Source of the DNA: Malachius bipustulatus
Lineage: Eukaryota; Arthropoda; Insecta; Coleoptera; Melyridae
NCBI GenBank assembly: GCA_910589415.1
Contig: OU342635.1
Coordinates: forward strand, 3,224,001 to 3,288,000
DNA length: 64,000 nucleotides
Direction of reading: 5' to 3'
Under the pieces are notes generated by a model. It did not search any database, was not told the DNA's origin, and was given only the letters and a program-made list of their open reading frames with translations. Positions 1-11,300 of the stretch are shown here, in pieces. The translations under genes were made by a program, and so were the position numbers. Positions within the stretch are counted from its first letter, which is position 1; every line of letters begins with the position of its first letter.

Positions 1-2507
1 TGCCTGATCATATAACAATACCCTGTGCTAGCTGTGGTGTAAGATCACATGTGTTTAGAGACCAACCTGTAAAAGCATTTACGGAGTATTTAGCTCAGTT
101 AATGGCAACAGGCCTCAGCATCACAGTCCTAGCACATAATATGAAGGGTTACGATGGCTGCTTCCTGGCGCGTGAGTTCCTAAAAAATGCTCAGAGATGG
201 GATCCTCAATTTATAAGAACAGGCAGTAAATTCACATCCATAGTCACACACAATGTGAAAATCATAGATAGCTTAAACTACATGCCTTTACCATTAGCAA
301 AACTGCCTGCCACATTTAATTTTGAAGGTGGTAAAGGCTACTTCCCTCATCTATTTAACACCCTCGAGAACGCTAATTATTACGGCGCTTTACCCGACTC
401 CTCCTATTATATGCCCGATAAAATGAAAACTGACGAAAGGGCCAAATTTTATCGCTGGTATAATGAAGAGGTGTCGAGAAATGTACAGTTTGACATGAGT
501 AAAGAAATCGTGTCGTATTGTACTGAAGATGTAAATATATTGAGAATAGCCTGTCTGAAATTCAGGAAATTCTTTCTAGAGGCAAACGGTGTTGATCCGT
601 TTCAAGAAAGCGTTACCATAGCCGGAGCCTGTAACCTCGTATTCAGAAGAAACTTTCTGAAAAACGATAGTATCGGTCTTCTGCCGCCGAACGGTTACAG
701 AATGCTCGACGGTCAGTCTCTTGTAGCCTTGAAATGGCTACATCTGAAAGAAGCTTCATCACCTCACCCGATTAAACATGCCGGGAATGGTCGTGAAGTC
801 AGGCTACCATCAAACCTGCTTGTAGACGGGTTTTGCGCCGAAACAAACACCGTTTACGAATTTTATGGTTGTTACTACCATGGATGTGAACGGTGTCATC
901 CCAAACAAACGTCGTCAAAATTTGTAGATAATGACCGCTCCGATATTAACAACTTGGCCTTTATACGCCGTGAAAAAACCGTATGGAAAGAAAATAAGCT
1001 TCTAGCGCTCGGATATAATGTGGAAACTATCTGGGAGTGCGATTTTCAGAAGCTGTTGAAAGACAACGATGACATGAGGGTAGAGCTGCAGAACAATTTT
1101 AATTACAATCACACACCTTTAAATCCACGCGACGCATTTTTCGGAGGCCGGACTAATGCAGTAAAACTTCATTATGAATGTGCGGCTAACGAGAAAATAT
1201 ATTATTTCGACGTCTGCAGTCTCTACCCGTATTGCAATAAATATGGTACGTACCCCGTAGGTCATCCCACGGTAATTATAGGTAATGAGGCCTGTAAAGC
1301 GGAGAATCTTGACACGCTCGTAGGGCTAATTAAATGCTCCGTTTTACCGCCTCAAGACTTATATCTGCCGGTTCTGCCATACAGATGTAATGGTAAGCTG
1401 ACATTTCCGTTATGTCGCACATGCGCAGAGATGTGCAATCAAGGTGCATGTAGTCATAACGCTGATGAACGGAAATTAAATGGTACCTTTGTTGCGGCCG
1501 AATTAAAAATGGCTGTCTCGCTGGGATACGAAGTGTTGGAATATTACGAAATTTGGAAGTATGACAGCGAGACGTACAACAAGGAAACCAAAGAGGGTGG
1601 CTTATTTGCGGGGTACATTGACAAGTTTCTAAAACTGAAACAAGAATGTAGCGGCTGGCCCGAGTGGTGCAACACCCCCGAAAACAAAGAGCTGTATTTG
1701 AAACAGTATCGCGATGTTGAAGGTATTGTTTTAGATGAGAACAATATACAGGTCAACCCCGGGATGCGGTACATAGCTAAACTACAGCTCAATTCTTTTT
1801 GGGGAAAATTCGGGCAAAGAGAAAACCTCATGCAGACATCTGTGATAAGGGATTCTGCAGAGCTCTTTCAGTTACTATCGGAGCCGTCAATAAACGTCCA
1901 TAATCTTGTAATTATCGACGATGATGTCTTGTTAGCCTGTTGGGATAAGTTGGACGAGAGCTATACTCCGTTAAAAACGGTGAACGTTGTTATAGCTGCA
2001 GTGACTACCTGCTTAGCGCGCTTGGAGTTATATAAATATCTTCATAAACTGGGCGACAGGGTCCTATATTTTGACACAGACAGCGTGATTTTCAAGGGCG
2101 CCCCCGGGGACTGGATGCCTGAGACGGGTGATTTTTTGGGGCAGCTAACAGATGAGATATCAGGTTACGGCGATGGTAGCTATATATCTGAGTTTGTTAG
2201 TGGTGGACCGAAGAATTACGCGTTAAAAGTATTCTCATCTAAGATTAACGATTTTGTGTACGTGTGCAAGGTTAAAGGTATCACCTTGAACTTTGAGAAT
2301 GCCAAAATTGTTAATTTTAATACCCTCAAGGAGATGGTTTGCGAGGGCGCTGATGAAAAGCATGTTTATAATTCCAAGGCTATAAGTCGGGTAAATACCT
2401 GCGAAGTCGTAACCCGACCGGAACAAAAAGTATACCGCCTATGCTATACAAAGCGGAAAAGAGTTAACGCCTTCGACACCCTACCATACGGTTACCGCGC
2501 GGACTAA
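1..2507 (+). CDS. Family B DNA polymerase, Polinton/viral (protein-primed) type, 5' partial
   Basis: The frame is open from the window edge (first full codon at 3), so the N-terminus is missing; an internal GTG at 51 is not a real start. A CxxC pair lies at about 24-35. Exonuclease motifs follow: HNMKGYDG near 137-160 and YCTEDVN near 516-536. Around 858-897 is YEFYGCYYHGC, a segment resembling the small endonuclease-like insert seen in many insect polB copies of this kind. Polymerase motif A (FDVCSLYP) is near 1204-1230, motif B (KLQLNSFWGKFG) near 1780-1815 and motif C (YFDTDS) near 2068-2085, with the catalytic aspartates present. The family copies the DNA of Polintons/Mavericks, adintovirus-like agents and linear plasmids. 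There is no stop or frameshift in 2.5 kb, so the copy is young or maintained. Stop TAA is at 2505-2507; an AATAAA at 2765 may end the transcript. Polymerase identity is firm; the exact element class is not. Confidence 0.9.
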   Translation, partial: PDHITIPCASCGVRSHVFRDQPVKAFTEYLAQLMATGLSITVLAHNMKGYDGCFLAREFLKNAQRWDPQFIRTGSKFTSIVTHNVKIIDSLNYMPLPLAKLPATFNFEGGKGYFPHLFNTLENANYYGALPDSSYYMPDKMKTDERAKFYRWYNEEVSRNVQFDMSKEIVSYCTEDVNILRIACLKFRKFFLEANGVDPFQESVTIAGACNLVFRRNFLKNDSIGLLPPNGYRMLDGQSLVALKWLHLKEASSPHPIKHAGNGREVRLPSNLLVDGFCAETNTVYEFYGCYYHGCERCHPKQTSSKFVDNDRSDINNLAFIRREKTVWKENKLLALGYNVETIWECDFQKLLKDNDDMRVELQNNFNYNHTPLNPRDAFFGGRTNAVKLHYECAANEKIYYFDVCSLYPYCNKYGTYPVGHPTVIIGNEACKAENLDTLVGLIKCSVLPPQDLYLPVLPYRCNGKLTFPLCRTCAEMCNQGACSHNADERKLNGTFVAAELKMAVSLGYEVLEYYEIWKYDSETYNKETKEGGLFAGYIDKFLKLKQECSGWPEWCNTPENKELYLKQYRDVEGIVLDENNIQVNPGMRYIAKLQLNSFWGKFGQRENLMQTSVIRDSAELFQLLSEPSINVHNLVIIDDDVLLACWDKLDESYTPLKTVNVVIAAVTTCLARLELYKYLHKLGDRVLYFDTDSVIFKGAPGDWMPETGDFLGQLTDEISGYGDGSYISEFVSGGPKNYALKVFSSKINDFVYVCKVKGITLNFENAKIVNFNTLKEMVCEGADEKHVYNSKAISRVNTCEVVTRPEQKVYRLCYTKRKRVNAFDTLPYGYRAD

Positions 2508-2879
2508 TTATTTATAAGATTCTAGTAACTTATGTAAATATATTTTAGCTATGTACAGTGTTAGATTTTAAACGTAGAATAATTTAGTAATAGATTTTAT
2601 TTATATTAGATCCATTTACTTGTAATATTTATTAATAGTCATTTTTTATTTATTTGTATTATATATAAGCTTTCAAAAGTTATGTAATCTGATATACACT
2701 GTATATTTATCGATAGAGGCTTACTAGCCAATGTCACTATGTGTGGAATATCTTTAATGGTGTCAATAAAAAAGTAAAACACGTAATTTGCATTTTATTT
2801 ATTAAATCAAATTCCTACATTATAGTTGTAAAAGATATACTAGTTATAAAAGTATAAAAGCTCGGGTTCCTTAAACCGA
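2508..2879. other. AT-rich 3' flank of the polymerase gene
   Basis: This is non-coding AT-rich sequence directly after the polymerase stop. It holds AATAAA at 2765-2770, a plausible poly(A) signal for the polymerase transcript. I see no gene or repeat module here. Confidence 0.5.
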
Positions 2880-4160
2880 CACGTCGGCAGCATCAATCCA
2901 GCTCATCTCGCTTATACCAAGCCACTTTACATACACACGACGCCCCGACGCTTCAAGACTGATACCTACGAGGTAGGTATCAGGCACCGCCATCGAGGTG
3001 TGTAGCCCTTCTCCATAAACATCTTAGATCTGCTGATCCGTACAATGTCGCCTTGTTTGTTACTTATCGAGTGCCGTATACCTTGATCAGGTCCGCACCG
3101 TCAGCCAGATCCGATAAGAGACGATCAGGCGTTGAGCAGTCCGATCCGCGCCGCTACAGTCAGACTCTATGAGATTTGGTCAGAGCATAACTGCTAGGCA
3201 ATGGTCAGATGCTATGGGAGATGAACAAGCGTTGACCCGTGATATCCGAGACTTGATAACAAGCAGATTTGATTTGGTCCGAGCTGAGTAGCCATGCAAT
3301 AGGATGCAGGTGTGCGGCTACCGACAAGTCGAGGCATGTCGATACGTGCTTCTGCTTAATTAGCCCTATTGTATTCCAGATAAAGGACCGCCGAACACCG
3401 GATGCAGGTGTGCAGCTCTATTGTATGTCAATCAAAGTACCGGGTGAACGATATACAGGGTGTCCGCCGCTACCGTCTGGGCCTTCAGTCGGGGGTCGTT
3501 AATTATTATGGCGGGTGTAATAGACCTGTCATGTTTGGACTTGCCCCGCTGTATGTCCCGCTGTCGGTCTTACACTACAAGACGGTTATCTTGGATGCGT
3601 ATACCGTTAGGTACATGTGTAGGGTCTTTTAAACAACGTGTTTTATCACACTTGCTGCCATGCTCTGTAGGGGAGTATGTATCTATTTTCTGTTTCACAT
3701 TTTATATTATAATTTATTGATTTTTATATGACGGTTTAGAATCGTACAACCATGTTTTCATTCTTCGACTTGCCGTAGGTGCGTCTCCCATTGGTAGGCG
3801 GGTTTTTTTCATACATTAAGACCGGTTTTCACCGTTGATGGCCGGCTTTCAGACGCGTCGATACTTGTCGTGGAATGCGGCCCCCGCTGCCCCTCCCCTC
3901 CCCTCCCCTACCTCATACACCCGATATTCTACCCCCACCCCTCGATTATGTTTATGCTGATTGGTGCATCATGTAGTGGACCTCGGAGAGCCCATAGGAT
4001 ATGGTGGTGGTCTAACCTGTCTGTTGGGCTATGATGTCATATGGCCTGACCTGTTTGGGGATCTCTAATCTTATCTTACCAGATAAGAATGTCGCCGGTA
4101 GTGTTCACAGGTGGGGCCAATGCTCCCGTAGTCTGGTCAAATAAAATCGGTGAATAATAC
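2880..4160. repeat. Left block of shared repeat modules
   Basis: GC-richer sequence (2880-3720) with modules found again at 6200-8200: GATGCAGGTGTGCAG near 3303 and 3400, TCGATACGTGCTTCTGC near 3338, and ATTGTATTCCAGA near 3368. At 3888-3975 is a C-rich module (CCCTCCCCTACC, then CCGATATTCTACCCCC) repeated at 5600-5890. At 4121-4150 is CCCGTAGTCTGGTCAAATAA, matched near 6528. The modules keep the same strand as on the right side. The small open frames at 3269-3720 overlap one another in different frames and look like chance. Confidence 0.7.
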
Positions 4161-4461
4161 GTTTGTCTTACCTCAATATTTTCTTAGAATTTTTTTTTTT
4201 TTCTCTTTACTAGTTACCCCCACCACTTTTTTAGTATCATTTATTATAAATAATTAATCTATGTGCATAGTTTTGAAACATGTTAATATTATTATTATCA
4301 TTCAATTATTATTATTATTATTATTTTTTGACTAGGTTTATGATGGCATGAATTTAGGTGTAATATTAAATAATAAAATGACTTTTATGCTCAGATATTT
4401 ATTCAAAGATTATTACAATAAAAAAAAAAAATGAGGCTATGTATAAATCTCATAATACATT
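4161..4461. other. AT-rich spacer, no gene
   Basis: Poly-T (4189-4201), an ATT trinucleotide run (4290-4327) and AT-rich DNA. AATAAA on the minus strand is not obvious here, but this is where the 3' UTR of the 4462-5463 gene should lie. Confidence 0.4.
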
Positions 4462-5463
4462 TTATATTTGCGAATATTCGATCCGATATGATTCATGAAT
4501 GCGATCCACAGCACCGCGCACTAGTGGTAGCAACACATTGGGAAACTTGGCTGCAATCTCTGTTAGATCCATAAATCTAGACCCCAGCTTGCTGCATATT
4601 CTTGGTAGGCTTTCTGCATTCAGACTTCCTGCTTCACCTATCTCTACGGCTGTTATTGCTGCCTCTTCAGCCATTGTTCTGAAACAAGCATCTGTATTGA
4701 TACGTCTGTCGTCCTTTTCCAAACTATTGATCACATCTTGGATGTAGTTTTCTAGAGCCTTCAGTCTTTTAAGAGTTGCAATCCCTAGGCATATATTATA
4801 CCCGTACTTTGCTTGAAACCTGGGTATCAGCTGTATGTTGGTGCCTTGCCTGGGATTTATGACGTATTGTTCTAGATTATAACTGCAGCGGTTCTCTAAG
4901 GCGTCGATTTCGCACTCGGTGATTAGTTCTGGTAGCATCTGCATCAATGCGTAGAATCCATCGGTGTCCATCACTACGCCGGCATTTGGTGACTCCGCGC
5001 TGTGTAATTTAACCACCGTGCAAAAATTCTTGCATGGATTAAGACCCAAAGTTATCAACTTGCACGCGCTATCATTTAAGGGGATTGTGCTTGCATATAG
5101 GAGACACTTAGCGTCGATTTCCTGCATACTTCTTTCTCGCTGCGACTCCGGTATGGCTTCGAGCGAACTTGCGGATGGTTTGACATATTTTGGGGCTTTC
5201 ACACCTTCACCGTAGATCTCACCGGCTCGTTTAGTTGCCTGAAAGATAGATGTATATTTTAATGTTACTCATTATGAATTGTTTAAATGTATAAAACGGT
5301 ATTATAGTTAATGGGTCAGTGGATATTGATTTTAACACGTAACACCATAATAATAAGTATTTATATCTACGAATATTCCTTGAAACTCAGCCGTATAATA
5401 TCTTTATGTATAATCTACACTTACCTTTGTTTTGTTGTCAATTAGCAGATTTGTACGGTACAT
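4462..5463 (-). CDS. Two-exon gene of unknown function, 271 codons
   Basis: I do not recognise this protein. Exon 1 is 5425-5463 (ATG at 5463-5461; begins MYRTNLLIDNKTK) with donor AAG|GTAAGT. Exon 2 is 5238-4462, after the acceptor TCTTTCAG, continuing ATKRAGEIYGEG. Both junctions are phase 0 and the 186-bp intron fits insect introns. The product looks soluble: no signal peptide or membrane segment, a weakly basic Lys/Pro-rich N-terminus, and a mixed helical body with four or five scattered Cys. It ends at YRIEYSQI. It lies head-to-head with nothing and converges on the polymerase gene, 2 kb away. Related repeat modules on both sides suggest it belongs to the same mobile element or virus-derived unit. 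Codon use is mixed and not AT-extreme, unlike the flanks, which supports a real gene. Confidence 0.7.
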
Positions 5464-5574
5464 GATGATTCAGCGTCTTGTCAGGGTACACCAACTTGTA
5501 TAACAACACTGTCTTCAGCCGGAAGGAATTAACTTTGCGCACTCAGTCAGAAGACTATATGGTAATAACGCTGC

Positions 5575-5895
5575 ATAGCGGGGTACTTATATTCAGGCGT
5601 TACCCCCTCCCCTACTAGGTACATATCCCTTACATCATACACCCGATATTCCATCCCCACCCCCTCGATTATGTTTATTCTGATTGGTGCATCAAGTTGT
5701 GTAGTTACCCCCTCCCCTACATCATACACCCGATATTCTACCCCCACCCCTCAATTATCTTTATTCTGATTGGTTCATCAAGTTGTGTAGTTACCCCCTC
5801 CCCTACATCATACACCCTATATTCTACCCCCCCCCCCCCCCCCACCCCTCAATTATCTTTATTCTGATTGGTTCATCAAGTAGTGGACCTAGGCC
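5575..5895. repeat. C-rich tandem repeat, about 85-105 bp unit, three copies
   Basis: Three successive units start near 5600, 5704 and 5789. Each has TTACCCCCTCCCCTAC, CATCATACACCC, a C-run, then ATTATNTTTATTCTGATTGG and CATCAAG. The third has a pure C run of about 15 at 5827-5842. A fourth related copy sits alone at 3888-3975, on the other side of the 271-codon gene. The open frame on the minus strand here is a by-product of the repeat. Confidence 0.85.
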
Positions 5896-6780
5896 CCAAC
5901 TCTGCATATGATTCAATTTAAGACGTGTCGGAGCTTGTCGTCTCCGTGGTGAGTCATATAAAAAACCGGTTTTCGGTGCAGGTAGACTGCATGGTTGGGT
6001 AGGTGTGTGGATAGGTATGCAGGTAGATCTTCGTAGTGACTAATAACATAATACCGGTTTTCGATGCTGGTGGGTGCGACGGACCGATGGATTAACATAA
6101 TAACGGTTTCCGACGTTGGTGGTCGTTTTTCAGACGTGTCGAAGCTTGTCGTATGCGAAGGATTAACTTGACTCCTCTATTGTATCCCCATAACAATGCA
6201 GTGTACGTGCCTCTGCATAATTAATGATGCAGGTGTGCAGTTCTATTGTGTTTCCGAACAATAGGACCGGATGCAGGTGTGCAGCTCTATTGTATTCCAG
6301 ACAAAGGCCCTGATGCAGGTGCACCGTTTTCAGACGTGCCTCTGGTCGATGCGTGCTTCTGCATAATCAATGAGGTAGGTGTGCAGCTCTATTGTGTTTT
6401 CCGCCGCGGATCATGTCATTGTCCCTACGCCACTGGATCATGTCATTGTCCTTACGCCACTGGACGCTCCTTGACGGTCGTCTCTCGCTATCTGTCATCT
6501 GTCAGAACGTCGGCAGCTGCGGCTCCCGTGGTCTGGTCGAATAAAATCGGTCGGCGCCGCTGGGCCGGTTACTACCTGACACGCATCGACTTGTCGGCAT
6601 CCGCACACCTGTCCCTATTACCAATACGTGGGAACGGCTGCTTTTTAAAAGGGCCTTTTGTGCTGGTATATTATATTACCTGCACGTTATGTATATGGGA
6701 CCCAATACAGCTGTACATTATTAACACCCCTGTACCTACCTATTATAATCATGATTTAGGCGTAGGTACCTACTTATAAT
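5896..6780. repeat. Right block of shared repeat modules
   Basis: Modules ACCGGTTTTCGGTG, GTGTCGGAGCTTGTCG, GATGCAGGTGTGCAGCTCTA and TTGTATTCCAGACAAAGG recur here. The pair GATCATGTCATTGTCC is repeated at 6409 and 6435. CCCGTGGTCTGGTCGAATAA near 6527 matches 4124-4143 of the left block. The open frame at 6246-6779 is built from these modules and has no domain that I can see. Confidence 0.7.
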
Positions 6781-7099
6781 TATTTAGGTAAGTCATTTAG
6801 GTAGCTCACCATTACATCTGTATGGCTCATACGGAGTATTTAAAACTGCTACCTACTCACCTACCTACCTACCTACCTCCATAATTACCTATTATAATGA
6901 TGATGATTTAGGCATAGGTACCTACTTATTACCTACTTATAATTATTTAGGTACTTAATTAATATGCTAATACCTACACATACCTACATTCTCTAATTAC
7001 CTATTATAATGATGATTTAGGCATAGGTACCTACTTATAATTATTTAGGTATTTGATTAATAAGAATTGGCGTTGATGTAACGACTGAAATAAAAATAT

Positions 7100-7133
<34 letters not shown>

Positions 7134-7440
7134 CATAATCATAATAATATAATCACACTATTTCCGCCGAACGAATCTCTATTTGTAATTAGATAAGTAA
7201 TTAGTGTATTTGACGGTAATTAGATTAGGGTGACGGTAATTGTAATTAGGGATAGACGTAATTAGTGTATTTCACGTAACTGTACTTTTGGTGCACCACA
7301 TTATAATCATGATTTAGGCATAGATACCTACTTATAATAATTATTTAGGTACTTAATTAATAAGTTAGTGTATTTGACGGTAATTAGAAAAATAATCGAA
7401 ATTAGGTAATTAGTGTATTTCACGTAACTGTACTTTTTGT
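6780..7440. repeat. ACCT / TAGGTA / ATAATT microsatellite-like region
   Basis: Degenerate runs of ACCTACCTACCT (6855-6880) and three or more copies of a 60-80 bp unit containing GATTTAGGCATAGGTACCTA and TTATAATTATTTAGGTA (near 6750, 6905, 7010, 7310). An AATAAT run lies at 7095-7150. Copies of TTAGTGTATTTGACGGTAAT occur at 7200 and 7363. No gene. Confidence 0.7.
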
Positions 7441-7469
7441 TGTACCTCATTAGTACCTACCGCCACTGA

Positions 7470-8335
7470 CTTATTAATAGAAATAACCGGGTTTCACCGT
7501 TGGTGGTCGTTTTCAGACGTGTCGAAACTTGTCGATACGTGCCTCTGCATAACTATCTTATTACCATGAATAACAACCGGGTTTCACCGTTGGTGGTCGT
7601 TTTCAGACGTGTCGAAGCTTGTGGATACGTGCCTCTGCATAATTAATGACGCAGGTGTGCAGCGTGTTTCCGAACATAGGACCTGATGCAGGTGCGCCGT
7701 TTTCAGACGTGTCGAAACTTGTCGATACGTGCCTCTGCATAATTAATGATACAGGTGTGCAGCTCTATTGTAGTCCCTACAAAGGAATGCCGACAAAGGG
7801 ACGCCGACCAAAGGAGTGGCAGGTGGGCGTGATTAATGACACCCGATTTCTAAGAACTCATTAGTCTATTGTGTTTCCGAACAAAGGACCTGATGCAGGT
7901 GTTCTGTTTTCAGACGTGTCGAAGCTTGTCAATATGCGCCTCTGCATAATTATTGACGCAGGTGTGCATCTCTATTGTATTCCAGACAAAGGAACGCCGA
8001 CAAAGGGCCGCCGAACAAAGGAGTGACAGGTGGGCGTGATTAATGATCCCCGATTTCTAAGAACTCATTAGTCTAGACAAAGGAACGCCGACAAAGGGCC
8101 GCCGAACAAAGGAGTGACAGGTGGGCGTGATTAATGACCTTGATAACAATAGAGCTAATTAGGCTATTGTGTTTCCGAACAAAGGGCCCGATGCAGGTGT
8201 CCCCATAAATCAAGTACACCCCATTGTTTCGATGACAGGTGGGCGTGATTAATGACCCCGATAACAATAGAGCTTGACAGGTGGGCGTGATTAATGACCC
8301 CGAGAACAATAGAGCTAATTTGAATAAAAAACCCA
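7470..8335. repeat. Tandem and interspersed module array
   Basis: Module A (CGGGTTTCACCGTTGGTGG, then GTTTTCAGACGTGTCGAA) starts at about 7489 and 7579, and parts recur at 7701 and 7909. Module B (CCGACAAAGGGCCGCCGAAC followed by AAAGGAGTGACAGGTGGGCG) occurs at about 7792, 7995 and 8090. The tail GACAGGTGGGCGTGATTAAT occurs again at 8233 and 8276. The motif GACAGGTGGGCGTGATTAAT is thus present at least five times. No coding potential beyond repeat-driven frames. Confidence 0.75.
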
Positions 8336-8339
8336 TTAA

Positions 8340-11300
8340 GGGAACTAACTAACCTACCTTCTACTTACTTACTTACTTTAAAATCCTGGGGGCACAAATA
8401 TTTATTACTTTTTTTATGAGTAAATATTCAATTTGTATAAGAAGTAATGGGTTATTTAAATGCCTCAAACTTCCAAATAACCTTACCGGTATAAAATTCA
8501 TTTTAGAAGGTCTTCTTCCAAATCTCGGATTTGTACTCCGCAAGATAACCGTGTCACATATGAAAAAAGCCTTCAGGTGTTCAGGTGATATCTTTTCCCT
8601 CTTTCTTCTACACATCCTAAATGTGGGTACTTATGAAGTCGGGGAAACTTGAAAGCGTGACTCGATTATGACTGTATACCTAGCAGGATTCTTGAACAAT
8701 TTAGATGCAAATAGGGATGGCACTCGGTGAAAATATTAGCTCTGATGCGATAAGAATATCTTCCGGTTGCGACTCCAGTCGAGACTCTAAAAGCTAAAGT
8801 AACAAGATATGAATCAGCTTTAAGTACAAGCATCATGATAGGTACCTTTACCTGAATATAACAATATTACGTTACTGAAGATGGTACTAATGTTTCTTTT
8901 TTAATTTCAAAATTCCTGAGAAAAGCTTTTTTAAAATGCCTTTGAAAATATTACGTCCAATCAAAACGCAAGCGGAAGCGAACTAGAATAAAATGGATTT
9001 TGATGAGTGTAGGCTTTCACGACCGGCTTCCATTAAAATCGTAGGTTCCATGGAGATTTACTCGGAATGTTTCGTCTTCAACTTGGGGAAACATCATCAG
9101 CAGTTACGTGTGTGGACGATAAGTGATGCTTCCACTTCCCATGATCACTGTTTTCGGTCTGACGTAACGCCGGATACCAAATCCTCCGCGGTTTCATTCT
9201 CTTCTTCTTCCTGTTGAAATTATTTGCATGTTTAGAAGTGCCATTTTGATTCCTGTTAACTAAAGATGTGTTCTTATCTTCTATCGAATAGAGCAAAAAA
9301 CTCTTCAGACGCCCTCAAGTGTGAAAAGTCTTATCCTTTTTAGTGGTATTTGTCACCAACAACTACCCACACCAAGTTCTAACAACTCATCAACAACTAG
9401 TTGCAAAAAGTTTAAAAAAAATTAAATTACAGTCAGGGAATGGGACATCGCAGACAAACCGTCAATTGGCATTATAGTCATTCCCGATGTTTTACAATCG
9501 AATGTTTTAGTTACCAAGAAATGTCAAATATATTATAATGTCAATTGTCAATTAATAGCAATCAATAACATTACTGAATTAATAATAATTATGATTTCTG
9601 TCAATCAGGAACTATGATGCAATTTAATGTAAAATACATAATATTGCGTGTGCCACTCATTTCGATAATAACAGGTTTGGGATTATACCTTCTGATTAAT
9701 AATTGTTCTACTTTTATTGTGCAATGGCTCACTTTTAGGCTATGAAAGTTGTTTTGTAAGTGTCAACTTTCATATAAGAGAGTAGAAAAACGTTATAGTG
9801 GTTTATTTATCATCAGTCGTTTCGTTGTTTTCATACCATACACGTAGGTAGGTATAATATAAATTCGAATTCTTTTACCTCTGCTGTATCAATCGACTCT
9901 GGAAAGCTCTATATAACCAGAAATAATACCTGCCTAAGCTTTAAAAAGTCCTCAAAGCTGACAGTGTCGCGTGGTATTTCGAAGGTCTCGCAGGATTGTT
10001 TCTCTAAATTCGTAAAGACGCCATTATATTTTCTCGATCGACTTCTGAATAGCGCCGGCTTAGATATTTCTGCCAGTGCCACCGAATACATTTGGCTTCA
10101 AAATACGAATAAAGCTCTAATCAGGAATGTAAAAAAATGTATAGGAATGAAAGCTTGCCGATATTGCTACACCAAAATTGAAAAGACGATAAATAAACGT
10201 TTCATTTTATGTCAATCCCAATACGAGAAACTCGTAGGTACGAGACGAGTTTACTAAATTCCGGCATACAATCAGAACGGCTTGATTGAAAACAAATTAT
10301 CCCCGGATATTAATACATTACCACTCCTAACTGGGCTCTCTTGATACTACATAATAATATAGGTCATACATTACATAACCCTGCAGGTGGGCGACATGAA
10401 TATGGACTCCCTGAAGAGATTTTCTTTATGATTAATCTACTTCCTTGATTGGGTTCTGGTGACTGACGTTTTCATTTCTGATGCTGCCAAAGGAAATATT
10501 CCGCTCAGATTATTCGCGTATATTCCATAATATTTTTTACGGTCTGGCACTTTTTTATTTCACAAATTAGAAAGTCTTACAAAATACAAGGTCTTTATTT
10601 AAACCAGTTACTTCACAAATGTAATCAAATAATGTTTATTTGATTACAAACAACTGTGCTCTTCCACTTCACTTGTCACAATCACTTCACTCTGTTTTCT
10701 ACTCTATGTATTCCTCACTCTGTGGTACTTCAACTTTCCTCCACTTTCAAACTACAACTAACTGACTGCGGCGGCGCTCTCTTCTAACATGTAATCATAA
10801 TAATTGAGAAGGGTAACAAATACAAATCCAGAATACTTCGCCAGGTTCTTTCGTTACCTATAATATTATTTTGGGGAAATAGCCCAAAAACATCAAAGGA
10901 TAATAATTAATAAATCTCTTAGAGATTTAGCAGACAAAGAGAATCTAGCAGAGATACGGGGGCTACAGGAGATACGAGATACAGAATTAGGGAAAGGTTG
11001 TAGGTAAAATATCTATGTGGTCATGTGAATCCCGGAATGAGAGAAATCATCATGCATAACACAGCACATCAAAAAACTAATTTTTTTATAACAGCAGAAT
11101 AAGGAAAACCACCTGTCATTGCAGTCAGATCGCTACTTGAAGTAAAGCAATTTGAACAGAGTGAATATACAGATCATTGTTTTATGTACACATGTCTATG
11201 AGGCTCTTTCTGAAAGTGGCATCAGCGATGCTCGGCTGTTTCGATTGACTGGCTCTCATGATTAGGAATGCCTTCTGGAAATTGGAGAGTTTCCGCACCA

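Noticed and set aside
2235..2426. Antisense ORF in polB
   Set aside because: Shadow of the polymerase frame, as is 1544-1831.
6246..6779. 177-codon frame with repeated SCHCPYATG
   Set aside because: Composed of the non-coding repeat modules; no start context or domain.
5575..8335. Repeat arrays as a possible CRISPR
   Set aside because: Eukaryotic context, variable spacing, no uniform repeat-spacer pattern.
9964..10257. 97-codon frame starting MSRGISKVSQD
   Set aside because: No family recognised, no supporting splice or start context, and an overlapping antisense frame of similar quality.
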